Shown here piece by piece: positions 15,773 to 25,700 of a stretch of DNA of 53,675 nucleotides (position 1 is its first letter; each line of letters begins with the position of its first letter). The notes below the pieces were generated by a model. That model saw only the letters and a list, made by a program, of their open reading frames with translations, was not told the origin of the DNA and made no database searches. The stretch is taken from the NCBI GenBank assembly GCA_017462035.1, contig JAFTRY010000005.1:1-53675 (forward strand), read 5' to 3'. This DNA comes from Clostridia bacterium (GTDB lineage Bacteria; Bacillota; Clostridia; Oscillospirales; CAG-272). The translations under genes were made by a program, and so were the position numbers.

Positions 15773-16597
15773 TTACGCGCCAAACATGATGCGATCCACA
15801 TCCGCAAGAGACGCAAATACCAGATCTGGCTGATCCTCGGGCTGAGCCGCGTCTACGTCATAAGGCTGAGTTTCTCCCGACAAAACCAAAACGGAGGTAA
15901 CACCAAACCGTTTTCCCAGAGCAATATCGGTATAGAGGCGATCTCCAAAAATGCACATTTCTTCCCTCTTGTAGCCCGTTGCCTCACCGATCATTTCAAT
16001 GGTCTCCCGATAGGGCTTTCCAAAGTAAGTGGGGGTCTTACCGGTAGAAGCGGTCACAAGCGCCGCAATGGCACCGCTGTCTGGAATGAATCCGGTTTCA
16101 GTAGGACAGTTGAAATCGGGATGGGTAGACAGATATTCCGCCCCCTCACGGATGAAGCGGCAAGCACTCTCCAGCTTGGCGTAGGTCAGGGAGGTATCAA
16201 AGCTGGTAACCACGATGTCCGCCTGCTTTTCGTCCCCTTGAAGCAAGGGGATCCCCGCCGCGTGGTACTCCTCTACCAGCTCCTCCGTTGCTACCAAATA
16301 TACGGTCTTTCCGGAACGGTAACGTTTGAGAAATTCCAAGGTCACGTCACCCGAGGTCATGATTTCATCCTCCAGGGGATCAAATCCCAGACGTTCCAGC
16401 TTTTTTAGATAGAAAGCATCGGTATGAGAGGCATTATTGGTAAAGAACAAAACCTTTTTTCCGTTTCTCCGAAGATTTTTAATAAATCGAATGGCGAAAT
16501 CAAAAGGCTGATTTCCCAGATAAATGGTCCCATCCATATCAAAAATGAACAGTTTTTTTGAATCAAAGGGCATCTGAGTTGGATTTTGAAACTTCAC
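15773..16597 (-). CDS. HAD-IIA family sugar-phosphatase (NagD-like)
   Basis: Haloacid-dehalogenase phosphatase of subfamily IIA. The 274-residue protein shows motif I IFDMDGTIYLG (nucleophile and acid/base Asp). Motif II is FFTNNASH. A C2-type cap follows, then GKPYRETIEMIGEATG (Lys) and motif IV GDRLYTDIALGKRFG. Natural substrates for such enzymes are sugar or nucleotide monophosphates and cannot be assigned. Translation probably starts at the GTG at 16597, which has AAAGGAG 7 nt upstream. Its promoter overlaps the divergent coaW promoter. The rqcH gene follows in the same direction. Confidence 0.92.
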   Translation of the reverse strand: MKFQNPTQMPFDSKKLFIFDMDGTIYLGNQPFDFAIRFIKNLRRNGKKVLFFTNNASHTDAFYLKKLERLGFDPLEDEIMTSGDVTLEFLKRYRSGKTVYLVATEELVEEYHAAGIPLLQGDEKQADIVVTSFDTSLTYAKLESACRFIREGAEYLSTHPDFNCPTETGFIPDSGAIAALVTASTGKTPTYFGKPYRETIEMIGEATGYKREEMCIFGDRLYTDIALGKRFGVTSVLVLSGETQPYDVDAAQPEDQPDLVFASLADVDRIMFGA

Positions 16598-16637
16598 AGT
16601 GCTTCTCCTTTATGTTTTTAATCTCTTTCTTGGTAAT

Positions 16638-16666
16638 ATTATAGCATACCATTGATTTTTTTGCAA
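16638..16666 (-). promoter_or_regulatory. Promoter of the NagD-like gene and rqcH
   Basis: On the minus strand: TTGCAA (16661-16666), 17 bp, TGC-TATAAT (-10 at 16638-16643). It overlaps the divergent coaW promoter, so the two units compete for polymerase. Confidence 0.82.
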
Positions 16667-16680
16667 GAATGTGCTATAAT
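16652..16680 (+). promoter_or_regulatory. Promoter of coaW
   Basis: TTGATT (16652-16657), 17-bp spacer, extended -10 TGC-TATAAT (16675-16680). The -35 lies inside the spacer of the opposing promoter. Confidence 0.82.
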
Positions 16681-16766
16681 AAATTCGGAAAATTCCGGAA
16701 CTTTCCCTAAATCTCTCCTCAACAAGAGGCTTGACACGTAATAAAATCAGGAGGCAAAGAGCTGAC

Positions 16767-17624
16767 ATGAGTAAAAAAACGATTATCGGAATTGACATTG
16801 GAGGAAGCACCACCAAGATTGTGGGATTCCAATCCGATGCCAACAAGCATACCTTGGTGGAGCCGCTCTTTGTCCGCGCTACGGATGCCTTGACCTCCGC
16901 ATACGGTGCTTTCGGAAAATTCACTGTACAAAATGACCTCGCTCTCAGTGATATTGACTGCGTGCTCATGACCGGGGTGGGCTCTTCCTTTATTGACAAG
17001 CCCCTCTACTCTCTTCCCTGCCGTAAGGTTTCGGAGTTTCAATGTGTGGGACTCGGCGGCTTGTACCTGTCGGGCTTGGATGAAGCCATCGTGGTCAGTA
17101 TGGGAACGGGTACGGCATTGATTCACGCCGTGCGAACCGAAAAAAGAACCCTGACCGAGTACTTAGGCGGTACGGGTGTGGGCGGAGGAACGCTGCTGGG
17201 ACTTTCCCGCCAAATGCTCGGCGTGGATTCGGTAGAGCATCTGGAGCAGCTGGCGGAGGAGGGGGATCTCGCCAAGGTAGACCTTCGCATCGGTGACATT
17301 TCCGGTGATCACAATTTTGAGATCAAGGACAACATCACCGCCTCCAACTTCGGAAAGCTATCGGATATCGCCAATAAAAACGACATCGCCTGTGGCATCA
17401 CCAATATGGTTGCCGAAACCATCGCCATGTTGGCAATCTTCGCGGCAAGAAACTTCAAGGTAAAGAACGTGGTCCTCACGGGTAACCTCACCGCCATGCC
17501 CACCGTGGCAAAGGTCTTTGAGGGCTTGGAGGAAACCTTTGGTGTCCGCTTCATCATTCCCAAGCAGGCACAATTTGCCACCGTCATTGGCGCGGCACTC
17601 AGCAACACCTCCCAAGAAGCATGA
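16767..17624 (+). CDS. coaW: Type II pantothenate kinase
   Basis: Phosphorylates pantothenate, the first step of coenzyme A synthesis. The 285-residue protein is of the actin/hexokinase fold: GIDIGGSTTKIVGF (phosphate 1 loop), SMGTGTALIHA, GGTGVGGGTLLGLSRQMLG (typical of CoaW-type enzymes) and VVLTGNLTAMP (adenosine motif). Type II enzymes are usually insensitive to CoA feedback. The ATG at 16767 is preceded by AGGAGG, 12 nt away and slightly long. The frame is open 12 codons further without a better site. Monocistronic, with its own promoter and terminator. Confidence 0.9.
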   Translation: MSKKTIIGIDIGGSTTKIVGFQSDANKHTLVEPLFVRATDALTSAYGAFGKFTVQNDLALSDIDCVLMTGVGSSFIDKPLYSLPCRKVSEFQCVGLGGLYLSGLDEAIVVSMGTGTALIHAVRTEKRTLTEYLGGTGVGGGTLLGLSRQMLGVDSVEHLEQLAEEGDLAKVDLRIGDISGDHNFEIKDNITASNFGKLSDIANKNDIACGITNMVAETIAMLAIFAARNFKVKNVVLTGNLTAMPTVAKVFEGLEETFGVRFIIPKQAQFATVIGAALSNTSQEA

Positions 17625-17629
17625 TTTTT

Positions 17630-17673
17630 CACTCGGATTCCAACGTTTTCTATTGGAATCCGAGTGCTTTTTT
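17630..17673 (+). terminator. Terminator of coaW
   Basis: A perfect 14-bp stem, CACTCGGATTCCAA with TTGGAATCCGAGTG, has a 9-nt loop and then CTTTTTT. It lies 5 bp after the stop codon. Confidence 0.95.
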
Positions 17674-17683
17674 GCAAGAGGGA

Positions 17684-17712
17684 TTGACAATTTTTTTATC
17701 TGGTGATATAAT
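17684..17712 (+). promoter_or_regulatory. Promoter of alaS
   Basis: TTGACA (17684-17689), 17-bp spacer, extended -10 TGA-TATAAT (17707-17712). The leader to the start codon is only about 35 nt, too short for a T-box riboswitch. Confidence 0.9.
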
Positions 17713-17754
17713 AAAGTGATTTGGTTTATTATTTAGAAAGGTTAGGCATCAATT

Positions 17755-20394
17755 ATGCAATGGACATCGTTAAACGACCTGCGTGAAAAGTATCTTTCTT
17801 TTTTTGAGTCGAAGGGACATTTGCGCCTTCCCTCTTTTCCGCTGGTTCCCATCAATGACAAATCTCTCCTGCTGATCAACTCGGGCATGGCACCCATGAA
17901 GAAATACTTCACCGGCGAGGAGATCCCTCCCAGAAACCGTGTCACAACCTGTCAGAAGTGTATCCGTACACCCGACCTGGATCGAGTCGGTCACACCGCC
18001 AGACACGGTACCTACTTTGAGATGCTGGGTAACTTCTCCTTTGGCGACTATTTCAAAAATGAGGCAATTCCGTGGGCATGGGAATTTCTGACGGAGTGGT
18101 TGGAGATCCCCGGTGAGCTTCTCTGGCCCTCCATCTACGAAAACGACGAGGAAGCCTTTGAGATCTGGAACAAGAAGATCGGCGTTCCCGCAGAACGGAT
18201 CGTGCGCTTGGGCAAGGCGGACAATTTCTGGGAACATGGCTCCGGTCCCTGCGGTCCCTGCTCCGAGATTTATTTTGACCGCGGCATCAAGTACGGTTGC
18301 GGATCTCCCGACTGTAAACCCGGATGCGACTGTGACCGCTTCATGGAAATCTGGAACAACGTATTCTCCCAGTTTAACAACGACGGAAACGGCAACTATA
18401 CCGAGCTTGCGCAGAAAAATATTGATACCGGTATGGGTCTGGAGCGGCTTGCCTGCGTTATGCAGGGTGTGGACAACCTGTTTGAGGTCGACACGGTCCG
18501 CAAGATCCTGGATACGGTTTGTGCCATCTCCGGCAAAGAATACGGCAAAAACGACAAAGACGATATTTCCATTCGTGTGGTCACCGACCATATCCGCAGT
18601 GCCACCTTCATGATCAGTGACGGTGTCATTCCCTCCAACGAAGGTCGCGGCTACGTTCTGCGCCGCATCCTACGCCGCGCTTGCCGCTTCGGAAAGCTTC
18701 TGGGTATTAACCGCGCCTTCCTGTGTGAGCTGTGCGAGGTAGTGATTGGTGAGAACATCGGCGCGTATCCCGAGCTTGGTGAAAAGAAGGCTTATATTCT
18801 GAAGGTCATCCGCAACGAAGAGGAGCGCTTTGACGCTACCATTGACGCGGGACTTTCCATCTTGAATGGTATCATTGCTGAGGCGGAGGCTGACGGTAAG
18901 ACCCTTATCTCCGGTGAAGACGCGTTCCGGCTTTATGACACCTACGGATTCCCTCTGGACATTACCCGCGAGATCGTGGCGGAAAAGCAGCTGGAGATTG
19001 ACGAGGATACCTTCCTCCGTTTGATGCAGGAGCAAAAAGAGCGTGCCCGTGCCGCCAGAGGCAACATCGGCGGTTGGGATGAAAATTCTAAGAAGCTTCT
19101 GGCAACTCTTCCCAAGACTGAATTCTGCGGCTATGACAGGTTGACTGCCCAGGCAAGAGTTCTGGCTATTATTACCGAGGCTGACGGCAGTGCCGCTTAC
19201 GTAGACGAGATCTCCGAGGGTGAGTGCACCGTGGTTCTGGATACCACCCCCTTCTACGGCGAAGGTGGCGGACAGATTGGAGACATTGGTACTCTCACTG
19301 CGGACAATACCGTATTGCAGGTTACCGATACCAAAAAGACCGACGGCGTATACTTGCATATCTGTTCTATCACTCAGGGCATCTTGAAGGTGAACGACAC
19401 TGTTACCGCATCGGTAGACGCTTCCAGCCGCCGCGCTACTATGCGTTGTCACTCGGCATGCCACCTACTCCAGGCGGCACTTCGCCAGGTACTTGGCAAG
19501 CACGTGGAGCAGGCGGGCTCCTACGTGGCAGATGACCACGTTCGGTTCGACTTTACACACTTTGCGCCCTTGAGCGCGGAGGAGATCGCCAAGGTTGAGT
19601 CCATTGTAAACGATCACATTTTGGCAGGTGAGGTCATCACCATGACTGAGATGCCTATTGATGAAGCCAAGAAGCTTGGTGCTATGGCTCTCTTCGGAGA
19701 AAAGTACGGCAAGATCGTCCGTGTTGTGCGGATGGGTGAATTCTCCACGGAATTCTGCGGAGGTACCCATATTGACAATACTGCCGGAATTGGTCTGTTC
19801 CAGATCACCTCCGAGTCCTCGGTTGCCGCCGGTGTCCGCCGTATTGAAGCCGCTACCGGCAAGGCAGTTTTGGAACTGATCCGCAATCAGCAGACATTGA
19901 TCAATGAGACAGCAGCCGAGTTGCGTTCCCAGAATCCCTCTGACATTGCCAAGCGTGCCGCACAGCTCCAATCCGAGCTTCACGCCATGAAGAAGGATAT
20001 TGATTCCCTGAATGCCAAATTGGCATCTACCAAGTTGGATTCCATTCTGGCTTCGGCTCAACAGGTGGGTTCTGTTCGCCTAATAGCCGCAAAGCTTGAG
20101 GATATGCAGATGGATGCGGCAAGAAGCCTTGCCGATGAGATCAAGGCAAATTACGCTGACACCGTTGCCGTTTTGGCACTGGCAGGTGACAAGCTCAACT
20201 TCTTGGCAGTAGCCGGCAAGGACGCAGTTGCCGCAGGTGCCCACGCGGGTAAGCTGGTGGGTGCGGTTGCCGCCATAACCGGCGGTAAGGGCGGCGGACG
20301 TCCCGATAACGCCATGGCAGGCGGACAGGATACCGCCAAGATTGAGGAGGCACTGGCTTCAGCATCCAATACTCTTGCAGGCATGCTGAAGTAA
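17755..20394 (+). CDS. alaS: Alanyl-tRNA synthetase
   Basis: Charges tRNA-Ala and hydrolyses mischarged Ser/Gly-tRNA-Ala. The 879-residue protein has the class II catalytic core at the N-terminus (SGMAPMKKYFTGEE; HGTYFEMLGNFSFGDYFK; EGRGYVLRRILRR). The editing domain carries the zinc ligands HSACH (HxxxH) and CGGTH (CxxxH). A coiled-coil of about 60 residues follows, then a C-terminal DHHA1 (C-Ala) domain ending GGKGGGRPDNAMAGGQ. Length is standard. AAAGG precedes the ATG. Monocistronic, ending at a long hairpin. Confidence 0.98.
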   Translation: MQWTSLNDLREKYLSFFESKGHLRLPSFPLVPINDKSLLLINSGMAPMKKYFTGEEIPPRNRVTTCQKCIRTPDLDRVGHTARHGTYFEMLGNFSFGDYFKNEAIPWAWEFLTEWLEIPGELLWPSIYENDEEAFEIWNKKIGVPAERIVRLGKADNFWEHGSGPCGPCSEIYFDRGIKYGCGSPDCKPGCDCDRFMEIWNNVFSQFNNDGNGNYTELAQKNIDTGMGLERLACVMQGVDNLFEVDTVRKILDTVCAISGKEYGKNDKDDISIRVVTDHIRSATFMISDGVIPSNEGRGYVLRRILRRACRFGKLLGINRAFLCELCEVVIGENIGAYPELGEKKAYILKVIRNEEERFDATIDAGLSILNGIIAEAEADGKTLISGEDAFRLYDTYGFPLDITREIVAEKQLEIDEDTFLRLMQEQKERARAARGNIGGWDENSKKLLATLPKTEFCGYDRLTAQARVLAIITEADGSAAYVDEISEGECTVVLDTTPFYGEGGGQIGDIGTLTADNTVLQVTDTKKTDGVYLHICSITQGILKVNDTVTASVDASSRRATMRCHSACHLLQAALRQVLGKHVEQAGSYVADDHVRFDFTHFAPLSAEEIAKVESIVNDHILAGEVITMTEMPIDEAKKLGAMALFGEKYGKIVRVVRMGEFSTEFCGGTHIDNTAGIGLFQITSESSVAAGVRRIEAATGKAVLELIRNQQTLINETAAELRSQNPSDIAKRAAQLQSELHAMKKDIDSLNAKLASTKLDSILASAQQVGSVRLIAAKLEDMQMDAARSLADEIKANYADTVAVLALAGDKLNFLAVAGKDAVAAGAHAGKLVGAVAAITGGKGGGRPDNAMAGGQDTAKIEEALASASNTLAGMLK

Positions 20395-20449
20395 GAAGCT
20401 TTCGATTCCCTTCCATAAAACAAAATATTCTCCCTAAAAATAGCAGAAA

Positions 20450-20500
20450 GCAACGCAAGGTCTTGTGTAAAGTTGTCACGAGTACCTTTGCGTTGCTTTT
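20450..20500 (+). terminator. Terminator of alaS
   Basis: GCAACGCAAGG pairs with CCTTTGCGTTGC (one bulged base) and an inner CTTGTG/CACGAG stem extends it. TTTT follows. Confidence 0.8.
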
Positions 20501-20550
20501 ATTTATAAAATCTTCTTTTCACGTTTTGAAGAAAAACAAAATCAAAATGA

Positions 20551-20573
20551 GGAGCCGCACCAAGTGCGGCTCC
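20551..20573 (-). terminator. Terminator of the seven-gene ABC operon (bidirectional)
   Basis: A perfect 10-bp stem, GGAGCCGCAC with GTGCGGCTCC, has a 3-nt loop. On the minus strand it is followed by TCATTTTGATTTTG. The plus side also carries CATTTTTT, so it can back up alaS termination. Confidence 0.85.
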
Positions 20574-20585
20574 CATTTTTTGATA

Positions 20586-21710
20586 TTAGTCTGCGGTAAG
20601 TCCGGAACGCTCGATACCCTGAACCAGATATTTCTGGCAGAAGAGGTACATAACGATCAGCGGAGCAATAATCATAATACCGCAGGTATTACGGATTGCT
20701 GCGTAATACAGATTCTGTCCTGCGTATTCAGTAACCAACGTATTGGGAATACCAATGACATCAGGCATCAGCGTAGTCTCACTGTTGGTGGTAAAGAACA
20801 AGCTGACATAGAAGTCATCCATCCACTGCCAAGAGAAGGCAAAGAGGAATACGGTGATCATCATGGGTACGGACAGAGGCAGGATGATGGTGAAGAAGGT
20901 GTGCATAACACCAGATCCGTCAATATAGGCAGATTCCTCCAGTTCATCCGGCACGCCTCTGAAGAACTGACGAAGCATGAAAATATATAGTCCGTTCTTA
21001 AAGGCAAGTCCGAAGAGGGACAGAATGATCAGCGGCCAGAAGGAGTTGGTCAAGGTAATACCGTATCCGTCTACGAACTTCTCCCAGGTGTCAGGAATAA
21101 TGTCAATTGCCGCCAAGGTCTCGTTGGTGTATTCCCAACCGAAGATGTTCAAACCGCCTCCGTTCAAGAACTGAACGATACCCAGAATGTCAAAGTTCAA
21201 GAACTTCATGAACAAAGACAGCTGAATGGTCTGGTGAGGAATGGTCAGCGAGAAGATCACTGCCAGGAATACCAGTCCATTTCCCTTGAACTTAAACTTT
21301 GCCAGACCATATGCTACAAAGCAGCAAATGAAGGTCTGAATCAGTGCCGTACTACCGGACAAGATCAAGGTGTTTACAAATGCCTCCAGATATTCCTGTT
21401 CCACCCAAATCTCCTTGTACATATCCAAGGAGAAGTTCTTGGGAATCAGGCGAACCGTCACGTCTACGAAGTCGTCAGGTCCCATGAAGGAACCTGCGAT
21501 CTTCGAGAAGAACGGGAACAGTACGATGTAAGCAATACCGATCAAAAGAATCAACCGGAAGACATACCAGACTACCTTCTTTAAGAAGAACAAGGAAAGA
21601 AACTTTGCTTTTAGTCTTTCTTTCAGAGGAGTACGCTCAAAATCGACCTTGATCTTATTCTTGGTCTCTTTTTGCACTCTCGGCTTATTATCAATATTTT
21701 GTGCGTTCAT
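20586..21710 (-). CDS. Carbohydrate ABC transporter permease, MalG-like (pair 2)
   Basis: Inner-membrane permease subunit of a CUT1-type sugar importer. The 374-residue product begins with a long basic cytoplasmic stretch (about 45 residues) before the first membrane segment (VFRLILLIGIAYIVLFPFF). The EAA loop that contacts the ATPase reads VPDELEESAYIDGSG. The ATG at 21710 follows GGAGG directly; 27 extra in-frame codons upstream lie in the preceding gene's 3' end. It is the last gene of the operon, 10 bp after its MalF-like partner. It is larger than the other MalG-like protein of the operon (28698-29570), mostly through the N-terminal extension and extra periplasmic loops. Confidence 0.93.
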   Translation of the reverse strand: MNAQNIDNKPRVQKETKNKIKVDFERTPLKERLKAKFLSLFFLKKVVWYVFRLILLIGIAYIVLFPFFSKIAGSFMGPDDFVDVTVRLIPKNFSLDMYKEIWVEQEYLEAFVNTLILSGSTALIQTFICCFVAYGLAKFKFKGNGLVFLAVIFSLTIPHQTIQLSLFMKFLNFDILGIVQFLNGGGLNIFGWEYTNETLAAIDIIPDTWEKFVDGYGITLTNSFWPLIILSLFGLAFKNGLYIFMLRQFFRGVPDELEESAYIDGSGVMHTFFTIILPLSVPMMITVFLFAFSWQWMDDFYVSLFFTTNSETTLMPDVIGIPNTLVTEYAGQNLYYAAIRNTCGIMIIAPLIVMYLFCQKYLVQGIERSGLTAD

Positions 21711-21720
21711 TTCAACCTCC

Positions 21721-22683
21721 TCAATCTCGCTTCTGGTAGAAGACATATGCCGACATAGCTCCGGCAACGATACCGATGATTGCCAATACAATCAAGAAGT
21801 ACATCCACGCCATTGCAGAACTGAGAACGTTACCGTCTGTCTTATTATAAACCTCTGAAATATAAGACATGACAACGTTGGAATCCGTGGTGAAGGAGTC
21901 GATGATCGTATAAATCGCGTTTACCAAAATCATCGGGCTGATCATCGGGAAGGTGATCTTCCAGAAGGTCTCCCAAGAGGTTGCACCGTCAATCTGCACC
22001 GACTCATAGATAGCGGGAGAAATGGACTGCAAGCCTGCTAGGAAGATCAGCATTTGTACACCGGATCTGTTTACGATATTGTAAATATTGTTGATTGCCA
22101 CGGATACGTACTCAACCAAGCCTTGACCAACCGCCATGCCTTGGAACATTTGTTCGATATCCATCGTGGAAATGATCTCGGATGCCGCGCTTCCGCCGGA
22201 TCCGCTCTCAATTCCCTCTGCTTCTTCCATGTACTCGGAAAGCACATTCTGCGCTTCGATCGTTTCCATAATACCGGTAGAAAGAATAACGGGAATAAAG
22301 AAGATTGCACGGAATGCTGCACGACCAACCATCTTCTGATTCAGAAGTACTGCCATAAACAGAGAGAAAATCAGAATCATAGGAATATCGAACACCATAT
22401 CAGCCAGACCCTCCAGCAACTTTTGCACGTAACTGGGGTCATCTGTCAAAGCTGTTTTATAGTTATACCAACCAACAGATTCAAACACCGGCTTTTGTCC
22501 GCCGCCCAAAATCACCATCTTACAGAAGCTATACTTGATAGAGTCAATAATAATGGGCAGATAGATGAATATAAAACCAAATACGAAGGGAAGAACGAAA
22601 ATCCAACCTGCGCGAGCCTTACGCTTGTCAAGAGAGGCATTTTTTCTTCTTTTGGGTGCTTTTACTTTGATTTCTTGTGTCAT
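21721..22683 (-). CDS. Carbohydrate ABC transporter permease, MalF-like (pair 2)
   Basis: Partner permease of the downstream MalG-like protein. The 320-residue protein has a basic N-terminus and a first membrane segment (IFVLPFVFGFIFIYLPIIID). After the second segment there is a glycine/serine-rich extracytoplasmic insert (EEAEGIESGSGGSAASE). The EAA loop reads SPAIYESVQIDGATSWE. AAAGGAGAGG precedes the ATG. It starts 17 bp after the DUF5696 gene. The large external loop is unusual for MalF-type permeases in Firmicutes and might dock an exported partner such as the DUF5696 protein. Confidence 0.92.
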   Translation of the reverse strand: MTQEIKVKAPKRRKNASLDKRKARAGWIFVLPFVFGFIFIYLPIIIDSIKYSFCKMVILGGGQKPVFESVGWYNYKTALTDDPSYVQKLLEGLADMVFDIPMILIFSLFMAVLLNQKMVGRAAFRAIFFIPVILSTGIMETIEAQNVLSEYMEEAEGIESGSGGSAASEIISTMDIEQMFQGMAVGQGLVEYVSVAINNIYNIVNRSGVQMLIFLAGLQSISPAIYESVQIDGATSWETFWKITFPMISPMILVNAIYTIIDSFTTDSNVVMSYISEVYNKTDGNVLSSAMAWMYFLIVLAIIGIVAGAMSAYVFYQKRD

Positions 22684-22700
22684 AATTACCTCTCCTTTCT

Positions 22701-25700
22701 TTAAGCTCCGCGGCTAATTACAATATAACCGTAGGCAGCTAAGGTATAGGAACTTTCCTTCACACCGTCACCGTCGCGGTCCAGTTCAACGACTACCGTA
22801 TAATCATTAAAGTTCAGCAGGAACTCAGTTCCATTTTCATAGGCTTCATATACGATCATATTGTCGTCAGACTGATATCTGGTATCCTGTACCTCGCTCT
22901 CTCCGTTTCCGGTGGGAGGAGTCAGTTCATCATTGGTTGCAGGAACATAAACATAAGGCTCAACCGTTAAACCGTTCAAGTTTGCTGCTACAACCATATT
23001 GTATGCGGCAGTGGTATACTGAATGATCTGAGCATCCATATCCTGCAAAGTAGCATATGCCGCTTCCAGGGCTGCGTCAAGTCTTGCTTCCAGCTGTGCG
23101 GTATAAGCCGCATCAAAGGCGTTCTTCTCCTTCAAGTAAGTCAGACCGCCTTTTGCCTCGTTGTAAGCAACGATCTGAGCCGCGATGGAATTCTTCAAGT
23201 TGGTTGCAGAATCATAGACAGACTTTAACTGGTTTGTGGTAATGACGAGATTATTAAACTGCTTGCTCGCCTCAATTGCGGCGGGAAGACTCTCTTCAAC
23301 AGCCTTTCTCAGGCTCTCCAGCTTAGGTTGAAGAGCGGCTTCGTTAGCGGGATCCACGGAGTCCTTCACTTCCTGGGTTCCGTAAATGATCGCCATTCTG
23401 GCTGCCAGGATCTTCTCTCGCTCTGCCTCGCTTTCAGCCTTCTTCAGCGCTTCTTCCGCTTCAATAGCTGCTAGCAACGCGTTACGAGCATCAGATTCCA
23501 ACTCATCATTATCAGGTACGCGAGTACCGTCTACAAACTCATGAGCAACAATGGTACTAGTCTGAACGTCCTTCAGCAAAGCGTTCAATTCATTGTACAT
23601 ACTTACTACGTCATCGAACCAGATATCGTAGCGAACCGAATAATACTGGCTGGTATTTTCATAGTCCTTGAGGTTATCTGTATTGCGGTAGGACAGAATG
23701 AAGTTCAGTCCGGCACCGTTCTCTAGAGCCTTCAAGAAGGAATACTCCAGATTACCCTCCATATTAATGGGAGCACCGGCAATCTCAACATAGCCGTGAA
23801 GTACGATTCCCAAGAAAGGAACTGCCGCGGAAGATACCGAGAAGCGGCTGGAGTCCAGTGCTACGTCGGTGATGTGATCCACGTACTTCCAGCAATATGC
23901 GTTACCTCCGGAAGTCATTACCTCAGCATTCTCAAAGCTCTTGCTGATGTACTCAAACGCTTCAACCGTAAACTGCTGGTTATCAGCACGGTTATAAGGC
24001 TCATCCTCATCAAAATCAGAGTTCAGATAAGCACCCAGTGTAGATACGGAGATGCCAATGGGGTTATACTCCTGATACTTAGGAATAAATTTCTCATAGA
24101 AGTGGCTAAAGTACGCAGGAGAAATAGCGAGCTCAAAGAAACCAATATAGGTCTGCTTGGTCGCGCTGTACTCACGCTTACTGGTATAACGGTTATCAAT
24201 GGTCTTAACGGCGTGCTTCTTCAGAGAAAGTCCGTCAAAATAGGTATCGGTTCCGGCAAAGACGAAGTCAAAGTCGGGGAATACGCCGAATCCCTTCTCT
24301 TTCGCGTAAGCTACCAGCTCGTCAAAATCCATCTCCTCCCGTACAGCCTTATCCCACTTGAGGTTGTAAGGAACTCTCTCAGCTTCCAGACCACCCTTCG
24401 TATAGCCGGTCATAATGAAGTTGATGTTTTTAACCCCCTGTGCCTCCAGCTCGTCGTACATCTTGGTAATGTCCTGGAAACTGGTAAGAGGAGTCATAAC
24501 GTCAAAGGGGATCGACAGGATCTTCTCTGTGGTCCACAGAGCGCCAAATGTCTGAATGTACAGAGGAATATTTTCAGTTACATCCGCTGCCGTCAATCTG
24601 GTGAGCACTCCCTGTGCCTCCAAATACTCACGGTATGCTGTTGCCATACCTACATAGGAACACTCGTAGTGCTTTTCCATGGCGGTATCCTGTGCCACCT
24701 GATCATCGGTGAGCATAATATAACGGATCTGATAGCTTCCGGTATATTTTCTTTCGGATACGACCGTCCACTCGGAATTGGTTCCTACGGAGATCGCATC
24801 GGCAATGTTATACGTATCAGTAGGTCTGGGGAATACAGACATCTTGATGGTATTGTATTCACTGGTCTGTCCTGCGTGATAGGAGGACAGCTGCATGAGG
24901 GAGTCACCCTCCTCAATAATGGCTACGAAACCGCGATCCTTAGTATAGGTCTCAGTTCCGGTTACCTCTCCGGTGATCTGGTCGATGACATCACGGGTAA
25001 AGGTCTCGGTCTCCGCGATACCAAATACCGGGTAGCGAAGAATCTCTTCATAGGTACCGGAAATTTCATGGTACGCATAATCCTGTCCGTACATCTTACC
25101 GGTAATCTGCTGGCGGGTTCCAAGAGCGGCAAGATCCTCGAAATCGAACAGGGTACCGGAGCCGTCCGGGAAGAAGGTGTAGCCGGGATTGGGGTTGCTT
25201 CCTGCTCCCATGTAGGGCAGAATTTCAACGGAATCCAACCGGTAAAGTGTCTCGTCAAAACGAATACCGTTTGCGGGAAGTCTTACAACCAATCCGTTTT
25301 CGTCCAGCGTATATTCCAACGCCATCTTGAACAGCGGGTAGGTCTCGGTGGTTCCCTCATACTCTGCCTTTGCGTGGTCCTCTGCCAGATCTTCAAAGGT
25401 GTAGTCAGGGCAGTAGAGCTTGATGTAACTTTCTACCTGCTTGATCTGCGCCTCAGAAAGACCGGTATCCAAAATGTAAATCGGGAATTTTTCCGTAACG
25501 GGATAGGTCTTGCGAATTGTTTCACGGATCTCGTCCGTAATTGCCGTTTCAAGGTTCTGCTCCAGGAAGAAGCCCTTGATTCTGTCGAGATTCCAGGAAT
25601 CCTCATACGTGAATCCATCTGCGTCATTGGTCATGCTCGCTTCGATCACGTTAAAGATCTTTTTCTCCATAGATTCGACGGAGATCTGTCTGGGGACCAA

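Noticed and set aside
17713..17754. T-box riboswitch upstream of alaS
   Set aside because: The leader from promoter to ATG is only about 35 nt, and no T-box sequence or specifier hairpin is present.
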